From: Danxiaibacter sp048498555
GTDB lineage: Bacteria > Bacteroidota > Bacteroidia > Chitinophagales > Chitinophagaceae
Length of the DNA: 64,000 nt
Direction of reading: 5' to 3'
Assembly: GCA_048498555.1 (NCBI GenBank)
Contig: JBEHXT010000016.1
Span: forward strand, 1-64,000
A program made the translations under genes and the position numbers. The notes beneath the pieces are model-generated. The model was not told the origin of the DNA. It ran no database searches and saw only the letters and a list, made by a program, of their open reading frames with translations. Shown one piece after another: positions 8,051 through 16,268 of this stretch (position 1 is its first letter; the number at the start of each line of letters is the position of its first letter).

Positions 8051-8930
8051 TGAAGAGGATATTATCAGTATTTGTAAAGCTGCCGGATTTTATCCTGCAG
8101 ATGGACTGAAACAATTATCAAAAGGCTGGTGGTCGCAAGCTTATTCAATCAGTTACGAAGGAAATGATTGGGTTTTACGCGTTAACGGAAGCGATAAAGA
8201 TTTCAGAAAAGATCAGAAAGCCTGGGAGTTATTGAACGGCATTATTCCGGTACCTGAAATAAAACTGATCGGACAGTTCAAAGATCACTTCTTCGCTATA
8301 AGCGAAAAGTGCAGTGGAACTACTTTGATTGATGAGCATGTAACATCTTCTGAAATTGTTTTCAATCTGTTTGATACGCTCCTGCAGATGCGAACATTTA
8401 ATGCGAATGGATTGCATGGCTGGGGATTGATGAACGAAAGTTTTGAAGGAAATTATAATAGTTGGGAAGACTGGCTGCTAAGTTTCCACAATCACAAAAT
8501 GGATTACACGTTGCAGCAACTTGTGAACGAAGGACTGCTTGAAAGTATGCTTCACAAAGTTGCGCTGAATAGAATAAAACAACTTCTACCCTTTTGTAAA
8601 ACGGAAAAATACCTTGTTCACGGCGATGCTGGCTTCGACAATGTGTTAAGCGACGGAAAGAAAATTACAGGTGTAATTGATTGGGGCGAAGCGGCACTGG
8701 GAGATTTTCTCTACGACATTGCCTACCTTTTTTTCAATACAGAAACGGTTGATTACAAAGGCTACTGGAAACAGTTCGTGCAACAAAGGCAAGTGCAAAT
8801 TCCATTCATGGAAGAGCGGTTAAGGTGTTATCAGATGGTTATCGGACTCAACTCTGTAGCCATTGCGGCACACACCCGCAACGAAAAGATTTATCATCTG
8901 GATAGAAATAAATTGATGCAATTATTATGA
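8043..8930 (+). CDS. APH-family phosphotransferase
   Basis: A 295-residue aminoglycoside-phosphotransferase-like kinase. The catalytic loop HGDAGFDNV begins at residue 193 and is followed by the metal-binding ITGVIDWGEAALGDFLYDIAYLFF, the usual Brenner motif order. These kinases act on antibiotics, sugars or other small hydroxy compounds; the substrate here cannot be told. It overlaps the cupin before it by eight bases and argC after it by four (ATGA), so it is embedded in the arginine operon. Resistance is possible but I would not assume it. Confidence 0.78.
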   Translation: MFDEEDIISICKAAGFYPADGLKQLSKGWWSQAYSISYEGNDWVLRVNGSDKDFRKDQKAWELLNGIIPVPEIKLIGQFKDHFFAISEKCSGTTLIDEHVTSSEIVFNLFDTLLQMRTFNANGLHGWGLMNESFEGNYNSWEDWLLSFHNHKMDYTLQQLVNEGLLESMLHKVALNRIKQLLPFCKTEKYLVHGDAGFDNVLSDGKKITGVIDWGEAALGDFLYDIAYLFFNTETVDYKGYWKQFVQQRQVQIPFMEERLRCYQMVIGLNSVAIAAHTRNEKIYHLDRNKLMQLL

Positions 8931-9910
8931 GCAAGAAAATTAAAGTAGGCATAATAGGTGGCGCCGGTTATACAGGCGGAGAGTTAATTCGTTTACTCAT
9001 CAATCACCCTCACGCGGAAATTAGTTTTGTACATAGTAAAAGCAATGCTGGTAACCCGCTTTATAAGGTTCACCAGGATTTGGTTGGAGATACAGATCTA
9101 AGCTTCACCGGTGAATTATCTGATGATGTAGATGTACTGTTCCTTTGCACTGGCCACGGCGAAGCAAAGAAATTTTTGCAGGCAAATACCATCGCTCCTC
9201 ACATTAAAATCATCGATCTTTCCAACGATTTCAGGCTTTCTCAACACGCTGTTCTTGGCGACCGCACATTTGTCTATGGCCTGCCGGAATTAAACAAAGA
9301 CCAAATAAAATCAGCTCATAATATTGCTAATCCCGGTTGCTTTGCAACTGCCATTCAGCTTGGCTTATTGCCGCTTGCAAAAGCGGGATTAGTGGAAGAT
9401 ATTTACACAACAGGCATTACGGGCTCTACCGGCGCAGGACAGGGTTTAAGCTCTACATCGCATTTTAGCTGGAGAGCTAACAATATACAGGCTTACAAAA
9501 CATTGACACACCAGCACTTAGGAGAAATTGGGCAATCCTTGCAACAATTGTATCCAGACAGCGATATTGATCTTAGTTTTGTGCCATGGCGGGGAGATTT
9601 TACAAGGGGCATTTTTATCAGCTCCACCATCACCTGCGACAGTTCTTTGGAATCATTAACTGCTTTGTTCAATGAATTTTATGCAGCTCATCCTTTCACG
9701 GTTGTCAGCAACGACGCCATTTTCCTTAAACAGGTGGTTAACACCAACAAATGCGTCATTCAACTGGAAAAGGTAGGAACCAAGCTCGTCATCCATTCCG
9801 CCATCGACAACCTCCTCAAAGGAGCCAGCGGCCAGGCAGTGCAGAATATGAATTTGATGTTTGGCGTTCAGGAAGGCGCCGGACTGGCTTTAAAGGCGAA
9901 TTTGTTTTAA
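8927..9910 (+). CDS. argC: N-acyl-gamma-glutamyl-phosphate reductase
   Basis: NADPH-dependent reduction of N-acylglutamyl phosphate to the semialdehyde. The nucleotide-binding GIIGGAGYTGGELIRLL is at residues 8-24, the catalytic cysteine is Cys138 in NPGCFATAIQL, and the family's GITGSTGAGQG and FVPWRGDFTRGI follow. At 327 residues it is of normal length. The start codon overlaps the end of the phosphotransferase gene by four bases. Whether the acyl group is acetyl or succinyl depends on the pathway variant discussed under argF'. Confidence 0.95.
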   Translation: MSKKIKVGIIGGAGYTGGELIRLLINHPHAEISFVHSKSNAGNPLYKVHQDLVGDTDLSFTGELSDDVDVLFLCTGHGEAKKFLQANTIAPHIKIIDLSNDFRLSQHAVLGDRTFVYGLPELNKDQIKSAHNIANPGCFATAIQLGLLPLAKAGLVEDIYTTGITGSTGAGQGLSSTSHFSWRANNIQAYKTLTHQHLGEIGQSLQQLYPDSDIDLSFVPWRGDFTRGIFISSTITCDSSLESLTALFNEFYAAHPFTVVSNDAIFLKQVVNTNKCVIQLEKVGTKLVIHSAIDNLLKGASGQAVQNMNLMFGVQEGAGLALKANLF

Positions 9911-9945
9911 GGTTTGAGGCGTAAGGCATGAGGTATAAGGCATCA
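9911..9945 (+). repeat. Left arm of inverted GAGGCGTAAGGC repeat
   Basis: The tract starts GGTTTGAGGCGTAAGGCATG. Its reverse complement, with TGAGGCG/TAAGGCG words, lies at 10390-10420. The two arms enclose the four-helix-bundle gene and nothing else. Confidence 0.6.
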
Positions 9946-9953
9946 GAGCGAAG

Positions 9954-10346
9954 ATGAAGTTGTATAAACAATCAACCCAATACCCGATGAGAGACTATAA
10001 AAAACTAGATGTTTGGAAAAAAGCGCATGAAATGTACCTATATGTCAGAAAGCATATAGCACAAAACCTTCCAAGAGAAGAGCGCTATGAAATAACATCT
10101 CAACTATTACGATCAGCGTTGTCCGTTCCTTTAAATATTGTTGAAGGATGTGGACGATATACCGATAAAGAGTTTGCTCATTTTTTAGATAACGCTTTAG
10201 GCTCTATTAATGAGATGGATTATTGTTGTTTTGCATGTTTTGAGCTGAAATACATTTCAGCCTGTGAATATGAAACAGCTGACAAATACATAAAAGAAGT
10301 ACGCGCTATATTAATAGGGTTCATTAAATATCTGAGACCCAAATGA
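9954..10346 (+). CDS. Four-helix-bundle protein (23S rRNA intervening-sequence type)
   Basis: A protein of the TIGR02436 / IVP-like four-helix-bundle family. It shows YKKLDVWKKAHEM, LPREERYEITSQLLRSALSVPLNIVEG and KEFAHFLDNALGSINEMD in the family order. Members are found inside 23S rRNA intervening sequences, near retroelement-guided diversification systems as accessory proteins (Avd), and as stand-alone genes; their function is poorly known. The ATG at 9954 adds an unusual eleven residues; the ATG at 9987 gives the typical MRDYKKLDVW start. It sits between argC and argD, with inverted repeats on both sides, and looks like a passenger cassette. Confidence 0.82.
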   Translation: MKLYKQSTQYPMRDYKKLDVWKKAHEMYLYVRKHIAQNLPREERYEITSQLLRSALSVPLNIVEGCGRYTDKEFAHFLDNALGSINEMDYCCFACFELKYISACEYETADKYIKEVRAILIGFIKYLRPK

Positions 10347-10389
10347 GGCCGTCATCCAAAAATAAAATTTGTAAGTGCTATGGGAAGAG

Positions 10390-10420
10390 CTCACGCCTCA
10401 CGCCTCACGCCTTACACCAT
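10390..10420 (-). repeat. Right arm of inverted GAGGCGTAAGGC repeat
   Basis: CTCACGCCTCACGCCTCACG followed by CCTTACACC, a threefold repetition of CGCCTCA. In reverse complement it matches the tract at 9911-9945. It ends shortly before argD. Confidence 0.6.
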
Positions 10421-10437
10421 AAATACAAACTTGTATA

Positions 10438-11613
10438 ATGAAGCTTTTCGACGTTTACCCCATCAATGACATCACCATTACAAAGGCCCAGGGTTCTTAT
10501 GTTTGGGACGAAAATGGTGTACAGTATTTAGACATGTACGGCGGTCACGCCGTTATCAGTATCGGACATACTCACCCTGTGTGGGTAAGGCGAATTGAAG
10601 AGCAATTAGAAAAAATTGCTTTCTATTCAAATTCTGTCCGTATTCCGTTACAGCAGGAGCTGGCCGATAAACTTGGCAAGCTGAGCGGTAAAGAAGACTA
10701 CCAGTTATTCCTTTGCAACAGCGGCGCTGAGGCAAATGAGAATGCATTGAAACTGGCTTCTTTCCATACGGGAAGAAAAAAGATCGTTGCTTTCAAGAAA
10801 GGTTTTCATGGAAGAACTTCTTTAGCTGTAGCAGCTACCGACAATCCGGCAATAATTGCTCCGGTGAATGAAACAGATAATGTTGATTTCCTGCCATTCA
10901 ATGATGAAGCTGCATTGAAAACATATTTCCAGACAAAAGGAAAAGATGTTTGTGCGGTTATCGTAGAAGGTATCCAGGGTGTTGGCGGTATTCAGATTGC
11001 TACTGAAAGCTTTCTGCAACTGATCCGCAGGCTTTGCGATCAGAATGATGCGGTGTTTATTGCGGACAGCGTGCAGTGTGGTTACGGCCGTAGCGGTAAA
11101 TTCTTCTCACACGATTATGCTGAAGTAAATGCAGATATCTATACAATGGCAAAAGGTATGGGCAACGGTTTCCCAATCGGTGGAATTCTGATTGCGCCGC
11201 ACATCAAACCAAAACATGGAATGCTCGGCACAACTTTCGGCGGTAATCATTTGGCATGTGCCGCAGCTCTTGCAGTACTGGAAGTATTGGAAGATGAAAA
11301 GCTGATAGATGTTGCAAAACAAAGAGGACAGTATTTATTGAACCGTTTGAAAGCGATCGATGGCATTACCAACGTTCGTGGCCGCGGTTTAATGATTGGC
11401 TTTGACGTGCCTGAGGAACTGAAAGACCTGCGTAAGAAGTTGCTGAACGACTTCTTCATCTTTACCGGTGAAGCAAAACCAAACGTGATTCGTTTATTAC
11501 CATCACTCGGTATCAGCAGAAAACAGGTAGATGAATTCCTGGATGCATTAAAAGAAGCTATCGCTGAATTACAGCCGGCTTCAACTCCAACAACAGAAGA
11601 AACTGTAGAATAG
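10438..11613 (+). CDS. argD: N-acylornithine aminotransferase
   Basis: PLP enzyme that converts the N-acylglutamate semialdehyde to N-acylornithine with glutamate as amino donor. Class III aminotransferase features are clear: GSYVWDENGVQYLDMYGGHAV near the start, FLCNSGAEANENALKLA, GFHGRT, IVEGIQGVGG, the ADSVQCGYGRSGKF metal/PLP-ring segment, and the Schiff-base Lys239 in TMAKGMGNGFPIGG. Length 391 is typical. The last residues (STPTTEETVE) are a low-complexity tail. Confidence 0.94.
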   Translation: MKLFDVYPINDITITKAQGSYVWDENGVQYLDMYGGHAVISIGHTHPVWVRRIEEQLEKIAFYSNSVRIPLQQELADKLGKLSGKEDYQLFLCNSGAEANENALKLASFHTGRKKIVAFKKGFHGRTSLAVAATDNPAIIAPVNETDNVDFLPFNDEAALKTYFQTKGKDVCAVIVEGIQGVGGIQIATESFLQLIRRLCDQNDAVFIADSVQCGYGRSGKFFSHDYAEVNADIYTMAKGMGNGFPIGGILIAPHIKPKHGMLGTTFGGNHLACAAALAVLEVLEDEKLIDVAKQRGQYLLNRLKAIDGITNVRGRGLMIGFDVPEELKDLRKKLLNDFFIFTGEAKPNVIRLLPSLGISRKQVDEFLDALKEAIAELQPASTPTTEETVE

Positions 11614-11752
11614 CGTTTGAAGTTATACGTTGTACGTGATACGTTTAAGCCCGGGTAGTGGAAACCTGATGGACCGGGCTACTTACCACGTATAACTTTA
11701 TCTACGCTGCGATAAACGTATAACCTATAACGTAAAACTTATAACGTAAACA
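11614..11752. repeat. Long inverted repeat between argD and argF'
   Basis: The spacer contains AAGTTATACG (11630-11639) and its reverse complement CGTATAACTT (11689-11698), enclosing a perfect AGCCCGG/CCGGGCT pair (about 11648-11654 and 11673-11679). Further AACGT/ACGTT words follow to 11750. It could form a long imperfect stem in the transcript just before argF', but there is no T-run, so termination is not evident. Confidence 0.5.
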
Positions 11753-12709
11753 GTGAAGCAATTTATTTCCGTTCATGATGTTACAGACATCAATGCATTG
11801 GTAAAAAAAGCGTTGGCATATAAGGCCAATCCACTTGCAGATAAAAATCTTGGCGCTAACAAACGCGTCGGCCTGTTATTCCTTAATCCAAGTTTGCGCA
11901 CTCGTTTAAGTACGCAGGTTGCAGCACAAAACCTGGGTATGGAAGCCATTGTGTTTAATGTGGATAAGGATGGCTGGGCCCTTGAATTTGAAGAGGGGGC
12001 CATTATGAGCGGAAACAAGGCTGAACATATTAAAGATGCGGCACCGGTTCTGGGAAGCTATTTTGATATTCTTTGTATCAGAACCTTTCCTTCACTAAAG
12101 AATCGCGAAGATGATTACAGTGAACTGTATATTTCCCAGTTTATCAAATACTGTGGTGTTCCTGTAATCAGCCTGGAAAGCGCAACATTGCATCCATTAC
12201 AAAGCTTGACGGACGTGATCACCATGACAGAACATGCGCCGGCACACAAACCTAAGGTGGTTCTTACCTGGGCACCGCATGTTAAAACATTACCTCAGTG
12301 CGTTGCCAACAGTTTTGCACAATGGGTAAACGCATGGGATGGTAAAGCTGAATTTGTAATTACGCATCCGGAGGACTATGAACTGTCTGAACAATTTACC
12401 AAAGGAGCAACGATCACTCATAACCAGGACGAAGCTTTAAAAGATGCCGACTTTGTATATGTGAAGAACTGGAGCACTTTTAATGACTACGGAAAAATTT
12501 ATGAGAATGATCCCAGGTGGATGCTTAATGAGGAAAAACTGAAACTGACAAATAACGCCAAGGTAATGCATTGCCTTCCTGTAAGAAGAAATGTTGAGTT
12601 GAGTGATGAAGTGTTAGACAGCAGCAACAGCATTGTAACACAGGAAGCGGCTAACAGGGTGTGGGCTGCGCAGGCGGTGATTAGTGAGATACTTAAGAGA
12701 AGTGAATAG
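11753..12709 (+). CDS. argF': N-acylornithine carbamoyltransferase (SOTCase/AOTCase type)
   Basis: Transfers the carbamoyl group to N-acetyl- or N-succinylornithine rather than free ornithine. The carbamoyl-phosphate site SLRTRLST is at residues 47-54, HPLQS follows, and the C-terminal MHCLPVRRN matches this branch, where classical OTCases have a different loop. Known work on this branch showed that residue 90/92 decides specificity: Glu in the acetyl enzyme of Xanthomonas, Pro in the succinyl enzyme of Bacteroides fragilis. By my alignment this protein has Ala90 (NKAEHI), which favours N-succinylornithine. The start is GTG. The alignment is from memory, so the substrate call is inference. 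Confidence 0.93.
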   Translation: MKQFISVHDVTDINALVKKALAYKANPLADKNLGANKRVGLLFLNPSLRTRLSTQVAAQNLGMEAIVFNVDKDGWALEFEEGAIMSGNKAEHIKDAAPVLGSYFDILCIRTFPSLKNREDDYSELYISQFIKYCGVPVISLESATLHPLQSLTDVITMTEHAPAHKPKVVLTWAPHVKTLPQCVANSFAQWVNAWDGKAEFVITHPEDYELSEQFTKGATITHNQDEALKDADFVYVKNWSTFNDYGKIYENDPRWMLNEEKLKLTNNAKVMHCLPVRRNVELSDEVLDSSNSIVTQEAANRVWAAQAVISEILKRSE

Positions 12710-12852
12710 TGAATGGCGAATAGTGAAATGTGAGACAAGGTTAAGCAATAGCCATCAGATTTATTTAGTTAGCATAAAGTAAGGGGTGCAAAACGGAAGA
12801 CGGGTCGAATGTATAACGCATTTTGACTTCTTACTTTTGAATTTTGACTTTC
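12703..12852. repeat. Spacer with GTGAATAGTGAATGG words and a -7 box
   Basis: The spacer after argF' holds AATAGTGAATGGCGAATAG words, a pattern found again at 17938-17967. Its end is a TTTTGACTTC/TTTTGAATTTTGACT word tract that includes TACTTTTG at 12832-12839, an exact -7 box 13 bases before the argB ATG. Confidence 0.5.
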
Positions 12853-13635
12853 ATGAACAAACTGATTATCATAAAGGTTGGCGGTAACATCATCGATGAT
12901 GAGCAAAAGCTTTCATCATTCCTTAGTTCTTTTGCTGCGGTTGAAGGCAAGAAGATTTTGGTGCACGGCGGCGGAAAACTGGCAACCAAAATGGCTGCAC
13001 AGCTCGGCGTTGAGCAACAGATGATTGATGGCAGAAGAATAACTGACGCAGAAACACTTAAGATCGTAACCATGGTTTATGCCGGTTACATCAACAAAAA
13101 TATTGTAGCACAGCTACAGGCAAGAGGATGTAACGCGATTGGTTTGTGCGGCGCGGATGGAAATGTTATTCAATCTCACAAAAGAGTTCATCCGACAATT
13201 GACTACGGTTTTGTTGGCGATGTTGATGCTATCAATACCAGCTTACTAAAAAGCCTGCTTGATCAGGATGTAAATGTGGTGATGGCACCGATTACGCATA
13301 ACAAAGAAGGTTTACTGCTTAATACCAACGCAGATACAATTGCACAGGAGATTGCCCAGGCAATGAGCAGTCTTTATAATGTACAATTGATCTATTCTTT
13401 TGAGAAAAGCGGTGTGTTATTAAATGCAGAGGATGATAGTACGGTGATTCCGGGCATCAATCCTGAATCATATAAAGAGTTGAAAGAAAAGAATGTGATT
13501 TTCGCCGGCATGATCCCGAAACTGGACAATGCTTTTGCCGCTCTTAAAAAGGGCGTAAGCAAAGTAGTGATAGGAAAAGCCGAAGAATTGCAAGCCTTGA
13601 TAACCGGCAATGCAGGAACAACTATAGAAGAATAA
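12853..13635 (+). CDS. argB: N-acylglutamate kinase
   Basis: Amino-acid-kinase fold enzyme that phosphorylates N-acylglutamate. The N-terminal IIKVGGNIID, the VHGGGKLATKMAAQLG glycine loop, GLCGADG, GFVGDVDAI, the NTNADTIAQEIA segment and the C-terminal FAGMIPKLDNAFAALKKGV are all in family order. The protein is 260 residues. The frame extends three codons to a TTG, but the ATG at 12853 is normal for the family. In this cluster it comes after argF', not beside argA or argC. Confidence 0.94.
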   Translation: MNKLIIIKVGGNIIDDEQKLSSFLSSFAAVEGKKILVHGGGKLATKMAAQLGVEQQMIDGRRITDAETLKIVTMVYAGYINKNIVAQLQARGCNAIGLCGADGNVIQSHKRVHPTIDYGFVGDVDAINTSLLKSLLDQDVNVVMAPITHNKEGLLLNTNADTIAQEIAQAMSSLYNVQLIYSFEKSGVLLNAEDDSTVIPGINPESYKELKEKNVIFAGMIPKLDNAFAALKKGVSKVVIGKAEELQALITGNAGTTIEE

Positions 13636-13760
13636 TGCGAAGTGCTGCCTAGTGAAAAGGCGAACTGTTGAGCATAGGTACTTCGTACTTCGTAATTCGT
13701 ACTTGACATGACATTCACAATGAGAAACACCAAACTACTACAGCAACATTTTATAACAAA

Positions 13761-13778
13761 TAACTGATTGAAAGATCA
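13761..13778 (+). other. Hairpin just upstream of the argE-like start
   Basis: ACTGATTGAAAGATCAGT forms a six-base-pair perfect stem (ACTGAT/ATCAGT) with a six-base loop, ending about eight bases before the ATG at 13787. It may affect initiation at that start; a downstream in-frame ATG at 13811 would be free of it. Confidence 0.35.
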
Positions 13779-13786
13779 GTGATTTT

Positions 13787-14881
13787 ATGATAATGAATTT
13801 ACCGACTGTAATGAATGAGAATATTTCGATACTTGCAAAAAATGCGACAAGTCTGCTGAAACAATTGATCTCCACGCCTTCCTTTAGTAAAGAGGAAGAA
13901 GTGACGGCGGAGATTATAGAAAACTTTATTGAGTCCAAAGGAGTAACAACATACCGTTACCTCAATAACATTTGGGCGAAGAATAAATATTACGACGAAA
14001 GCAAACCCACCATTCTTTTAAATTCTCATCACGACACGGTACGACCCAATAAGGGGTATACATTAGATCCCTTCTCTCCCATTGAAAAAGACGGAAAGTT
14101 ATATGGCTTGGGCAGCAATGATGCGGGCGGATGCCTTGTTTCACTCATTGCTACATTCCTTCATTTTTATAAGGAGCCATCCCTAAAATATAACCTGCTT
14201 ATTGCAGCTACTGCTGAAGAAGAAATTTCCGGCCACAACGGCGTAGAAATCCTCTTGCCGCGCCTGCCAAAAATCGATTTCGGAATTGTAGGTGAACCTA
14301 CACTGATGAATATGGCGCTGGCTGAAAAAGGATTGCTGGTGCTAGACTGTACCGCACACGGAAGAGCCGGCCATGCCGCACGAGAAGAAGGAGAAAATGC
14401 GTTGTATAAAGCCGTTGACGATATTCAATGGTTCCGTAATTATAAATATGACAAGGTTTCGAGCTTGCTTGGCCCGATGAAAATGAGCGTGACCATTATT
14501 AATGCAGGTTCTCAACATAATGTAGTTCCGCATGAGTGCAAGTATACGGTTGATGTGCGTGTGAACGAATTGTACACTTTTGAAGAAGTGCTGGATATCA
14601 TTCGCGCCAATGTTAAAAGCGACGTTCAGCCAAGAAGCAGCCGTCTTCGGTCTACTTCAATTGCCGTTGACCACCCGCTAATTCAGGCAGGTGTTGAACT
14701 GGGAAGAACTTATTACGGTTCACCTACAACAAGCGACAAAGCTTTGATGAACTTTCCAACACTAAAAATGGGTCCGGGTGATAGCGCACGTAGCCACACT
14801 GCGGATGAGTTCATCTTTCTTGACGAAATAACCAATGGCATTGACCTATACATCCAGTTGCTAGATAAAATTCTACGCTAA
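13787..14881 (+). CDS. argE': M20 deacylase (N-acylcitrulline/N-acylornithine)
   Basis: Zinc-dependent M20 peptidase-family amidohydrolase. Metal ligands are visible as SHHDT, GSNDAGG, TAEEEISGH, the GEPT segment and the late SARSHTADEF; HGRAGHAA marks the dimerisation domain. In a pathway with an N-acylornithine transcarbamylase the substrate is N-acylcitrulline, giving citrulline for ArgG. That assignment follows from the neighbour argF'. Starts at 13787, 13793 and 13811 are all possible; the last (MNENISILAK) is closest to what I expect of the family. Confidence 0.88.
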   Translation: MIMNLPTVMNENISILAKNATSLLKQLISTPSFSKEEEVTAEIIENFIESKGVTTYRYLNNIWAKNKYYDESKPTILLNSHHDTVRPNKGYTLDPFSPIEKDGKLYGLGSNDAGGCLVSLIATFLHFYKEPSLKYNLLIAATAEEEISGHNGVEILLPRLPKIDFGIVGEPTLMNMALAEKGLLVLDCTAHGRAGHAAREEGENALYKAVDDIQWFRNYKYDKVSSLLGPMKMSVTIINAGSQHNVVPHECKYTVDVRVNELYTFEEVLDIIRANVKSDVQPRSSRLRSTSIAVDHPLIQAGVELGRTYYGSPTTSDKALMNFPTLKMGPGDSARSHTADEFIFLDEITNGIDLYIQLLDKILR

Positions 14882-14933
14882 TTGGAACAACCCGATTTTA
14901 AATTTTGACTTTTTACTTTTGAATTAATATATC
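14882..14933 (+). promoter_or_regulatory. Repeat-embedded -7 box before argH
   Basis: The short spacer is a TTTTAAATTTTGACTTTTTA-type word tract with TACTTTTG at 14914-14921, ending 13 bases before the ATG. It is the third copy of this arrangement in the cluster. Confidence 0.4.
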
Positions 14934-16268
14934 ATGAAGCTCTGGCAAAAGAATACAGCATCACTTAAAGAGGTAGAACAATTTACTGTTGGTAATGATC
15001 GTGAATTCGACATTTTACTGGCGCCTTTTGATGTGATCGGCAATATTGCACACGCAAAAATGCTGGCGAGTGTTGGCCTGTTGACAGACGACGAAGCCGC
15101 TGATCTTGTAAAAGAGCTTAGAAAAATACACACCAGCATCACTGAAGATGAATTCTCTATCAGGCCTGATGTGGAAGATATTCACTCGCAAGTGGAATTT
15201 TTATTGACAGAGAAGCTTGGCGATACCGGCAAAAAGATCCATTCTGCCAGAAGCCGTAACGACCAGGTTTTGCTGGATGTTAAATTGTTTCTGCGCAGCG
15301 AAATTGAAAAAACTGTTTTATCCGTGCAGTCTTTCTTTGAATTATTAATCGCTAAGAGCGAAGAATTCAAAGATGATTTATTGCCAGGCTATACGCACCT
15401 GCAATTAGCTATGCCATCTTCCTTTGGTTTGTGGTTAGGTGCTTATGCAGAAAGCCTCGTTGATGATACCGTTATGCTGAAAGCTGCATATGATATTGTA
15501 AATAAAAATCCTTTGGGTTCTGCTGCCGGTTACGGATCCTCTTTCCCGATTAACAGAACCATGACGACCGAACTGCTTGGCTTTGCAGATTTAAACTACA
15601 ACGTAGTTTATGCTCAGATGGGCCGTGGAAAAGCAGAGCGCATAGTAGCAATGGCTTTGGCGAATGTTGCTGATACGCTGGCAAGATTATCAATGGATGC
15701 ATGCCTCTATCTGAATCAGAACTTCGGCTTCATTAGCTTCCCGGTTGAGTTAACCACGGGAAGCAGCATTATGCCGCATAAAAAGAACCCGGATGTTTTC
15801 GAATTGATCCGCTCTCAATGCAACAGGATAAAATCTTTGCCTAACGAGATCATGATGATGACCACCAATTTGCCTTCAGGCTATCACCGCGATCTTCAAT
15901 TGCTGAAAGAACACCTGTTCCCTGCACTTGGCATCTTGCGTGATTGTATTGATATGGCTGGCTTGATGCTGAACAACATGGAGGTTAAGAAGAATATTCT
16001 TGAAGACGAGAAATACAAATACCTGTTTAGTGTTGAGGAAGTAAACAAGCTTGTTTTAGAAGGTGTGGCATTTAGAGATGCGTACAAGCAAGTTGGTTTT
16101 GCTATTGAAGACAATGTGTTTACCTACGATACAAAACTGGCACACACACACGAGGGAAGTATTGGCAATTTGAAAAACGATGCGATTGCAGATAACATGC
16201 AGCGATTGCTGCAATCTTTCAATTTCGAGGTATACCATGCAGCAATTGATAACCTGTTGAATCAGTAA
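14934..16268 (+). CDS. argH: Argininosuccinate lyase
   Basis: Cleaves argininosuccinate into arginine and fumarate, the last step of the pathway. The family signature GSSIMPHKKNPDVFELIR (about residues 276-293) contains the flexible catalytic loop, and HSARSRNDQV, PGYTHLQLAMPSSFGLW and NPLGSAAGYGSSFPI precede it. Length 444 is normal. Its last seven bases overlap the 3' end of the converging PAS/HisKA gene. As last gene it ends the arginine cluster. Confidence 0.96.
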   Translation: MKLWQKNTASLKEVEQFTVGNDREFDILLAPFDVIGNIAHAKMLASVGLLTDDEAADLVKELRKIHTSITEDEFSIRPDVEDIHSQVEFLLTEKLGDTGKKIHSARSRNDQVLLDVKLFLRSEIEKTVLSVQSFFELLIAKSEEFKDDLLPGYTHLQLAMPSSFGLWLGAYAESLVDDTVMLKAAYDIVNKNPLGSAAGYGSSFPINRTMTTELLGFADLNYNVVYAQMGRGKAERIVAMALANVADTLARLSMDACLYLNQNFGFISFPVELTTGSSIMPHKKNPDVFELIRSQCNRIKSLPNEIMMMTTNLPSGYHRDLQLLKEHLFPALGILRDCIDMAGLMLNNMEVKKNILEDEKYKYLFSVEEVNKLVLEGVAFRDAYKQVGFAIEDNVFTYDTKLAHTHEGSIGNLKNDAIADNMQRLLQSFNFEVYHAAIDNLLNQ

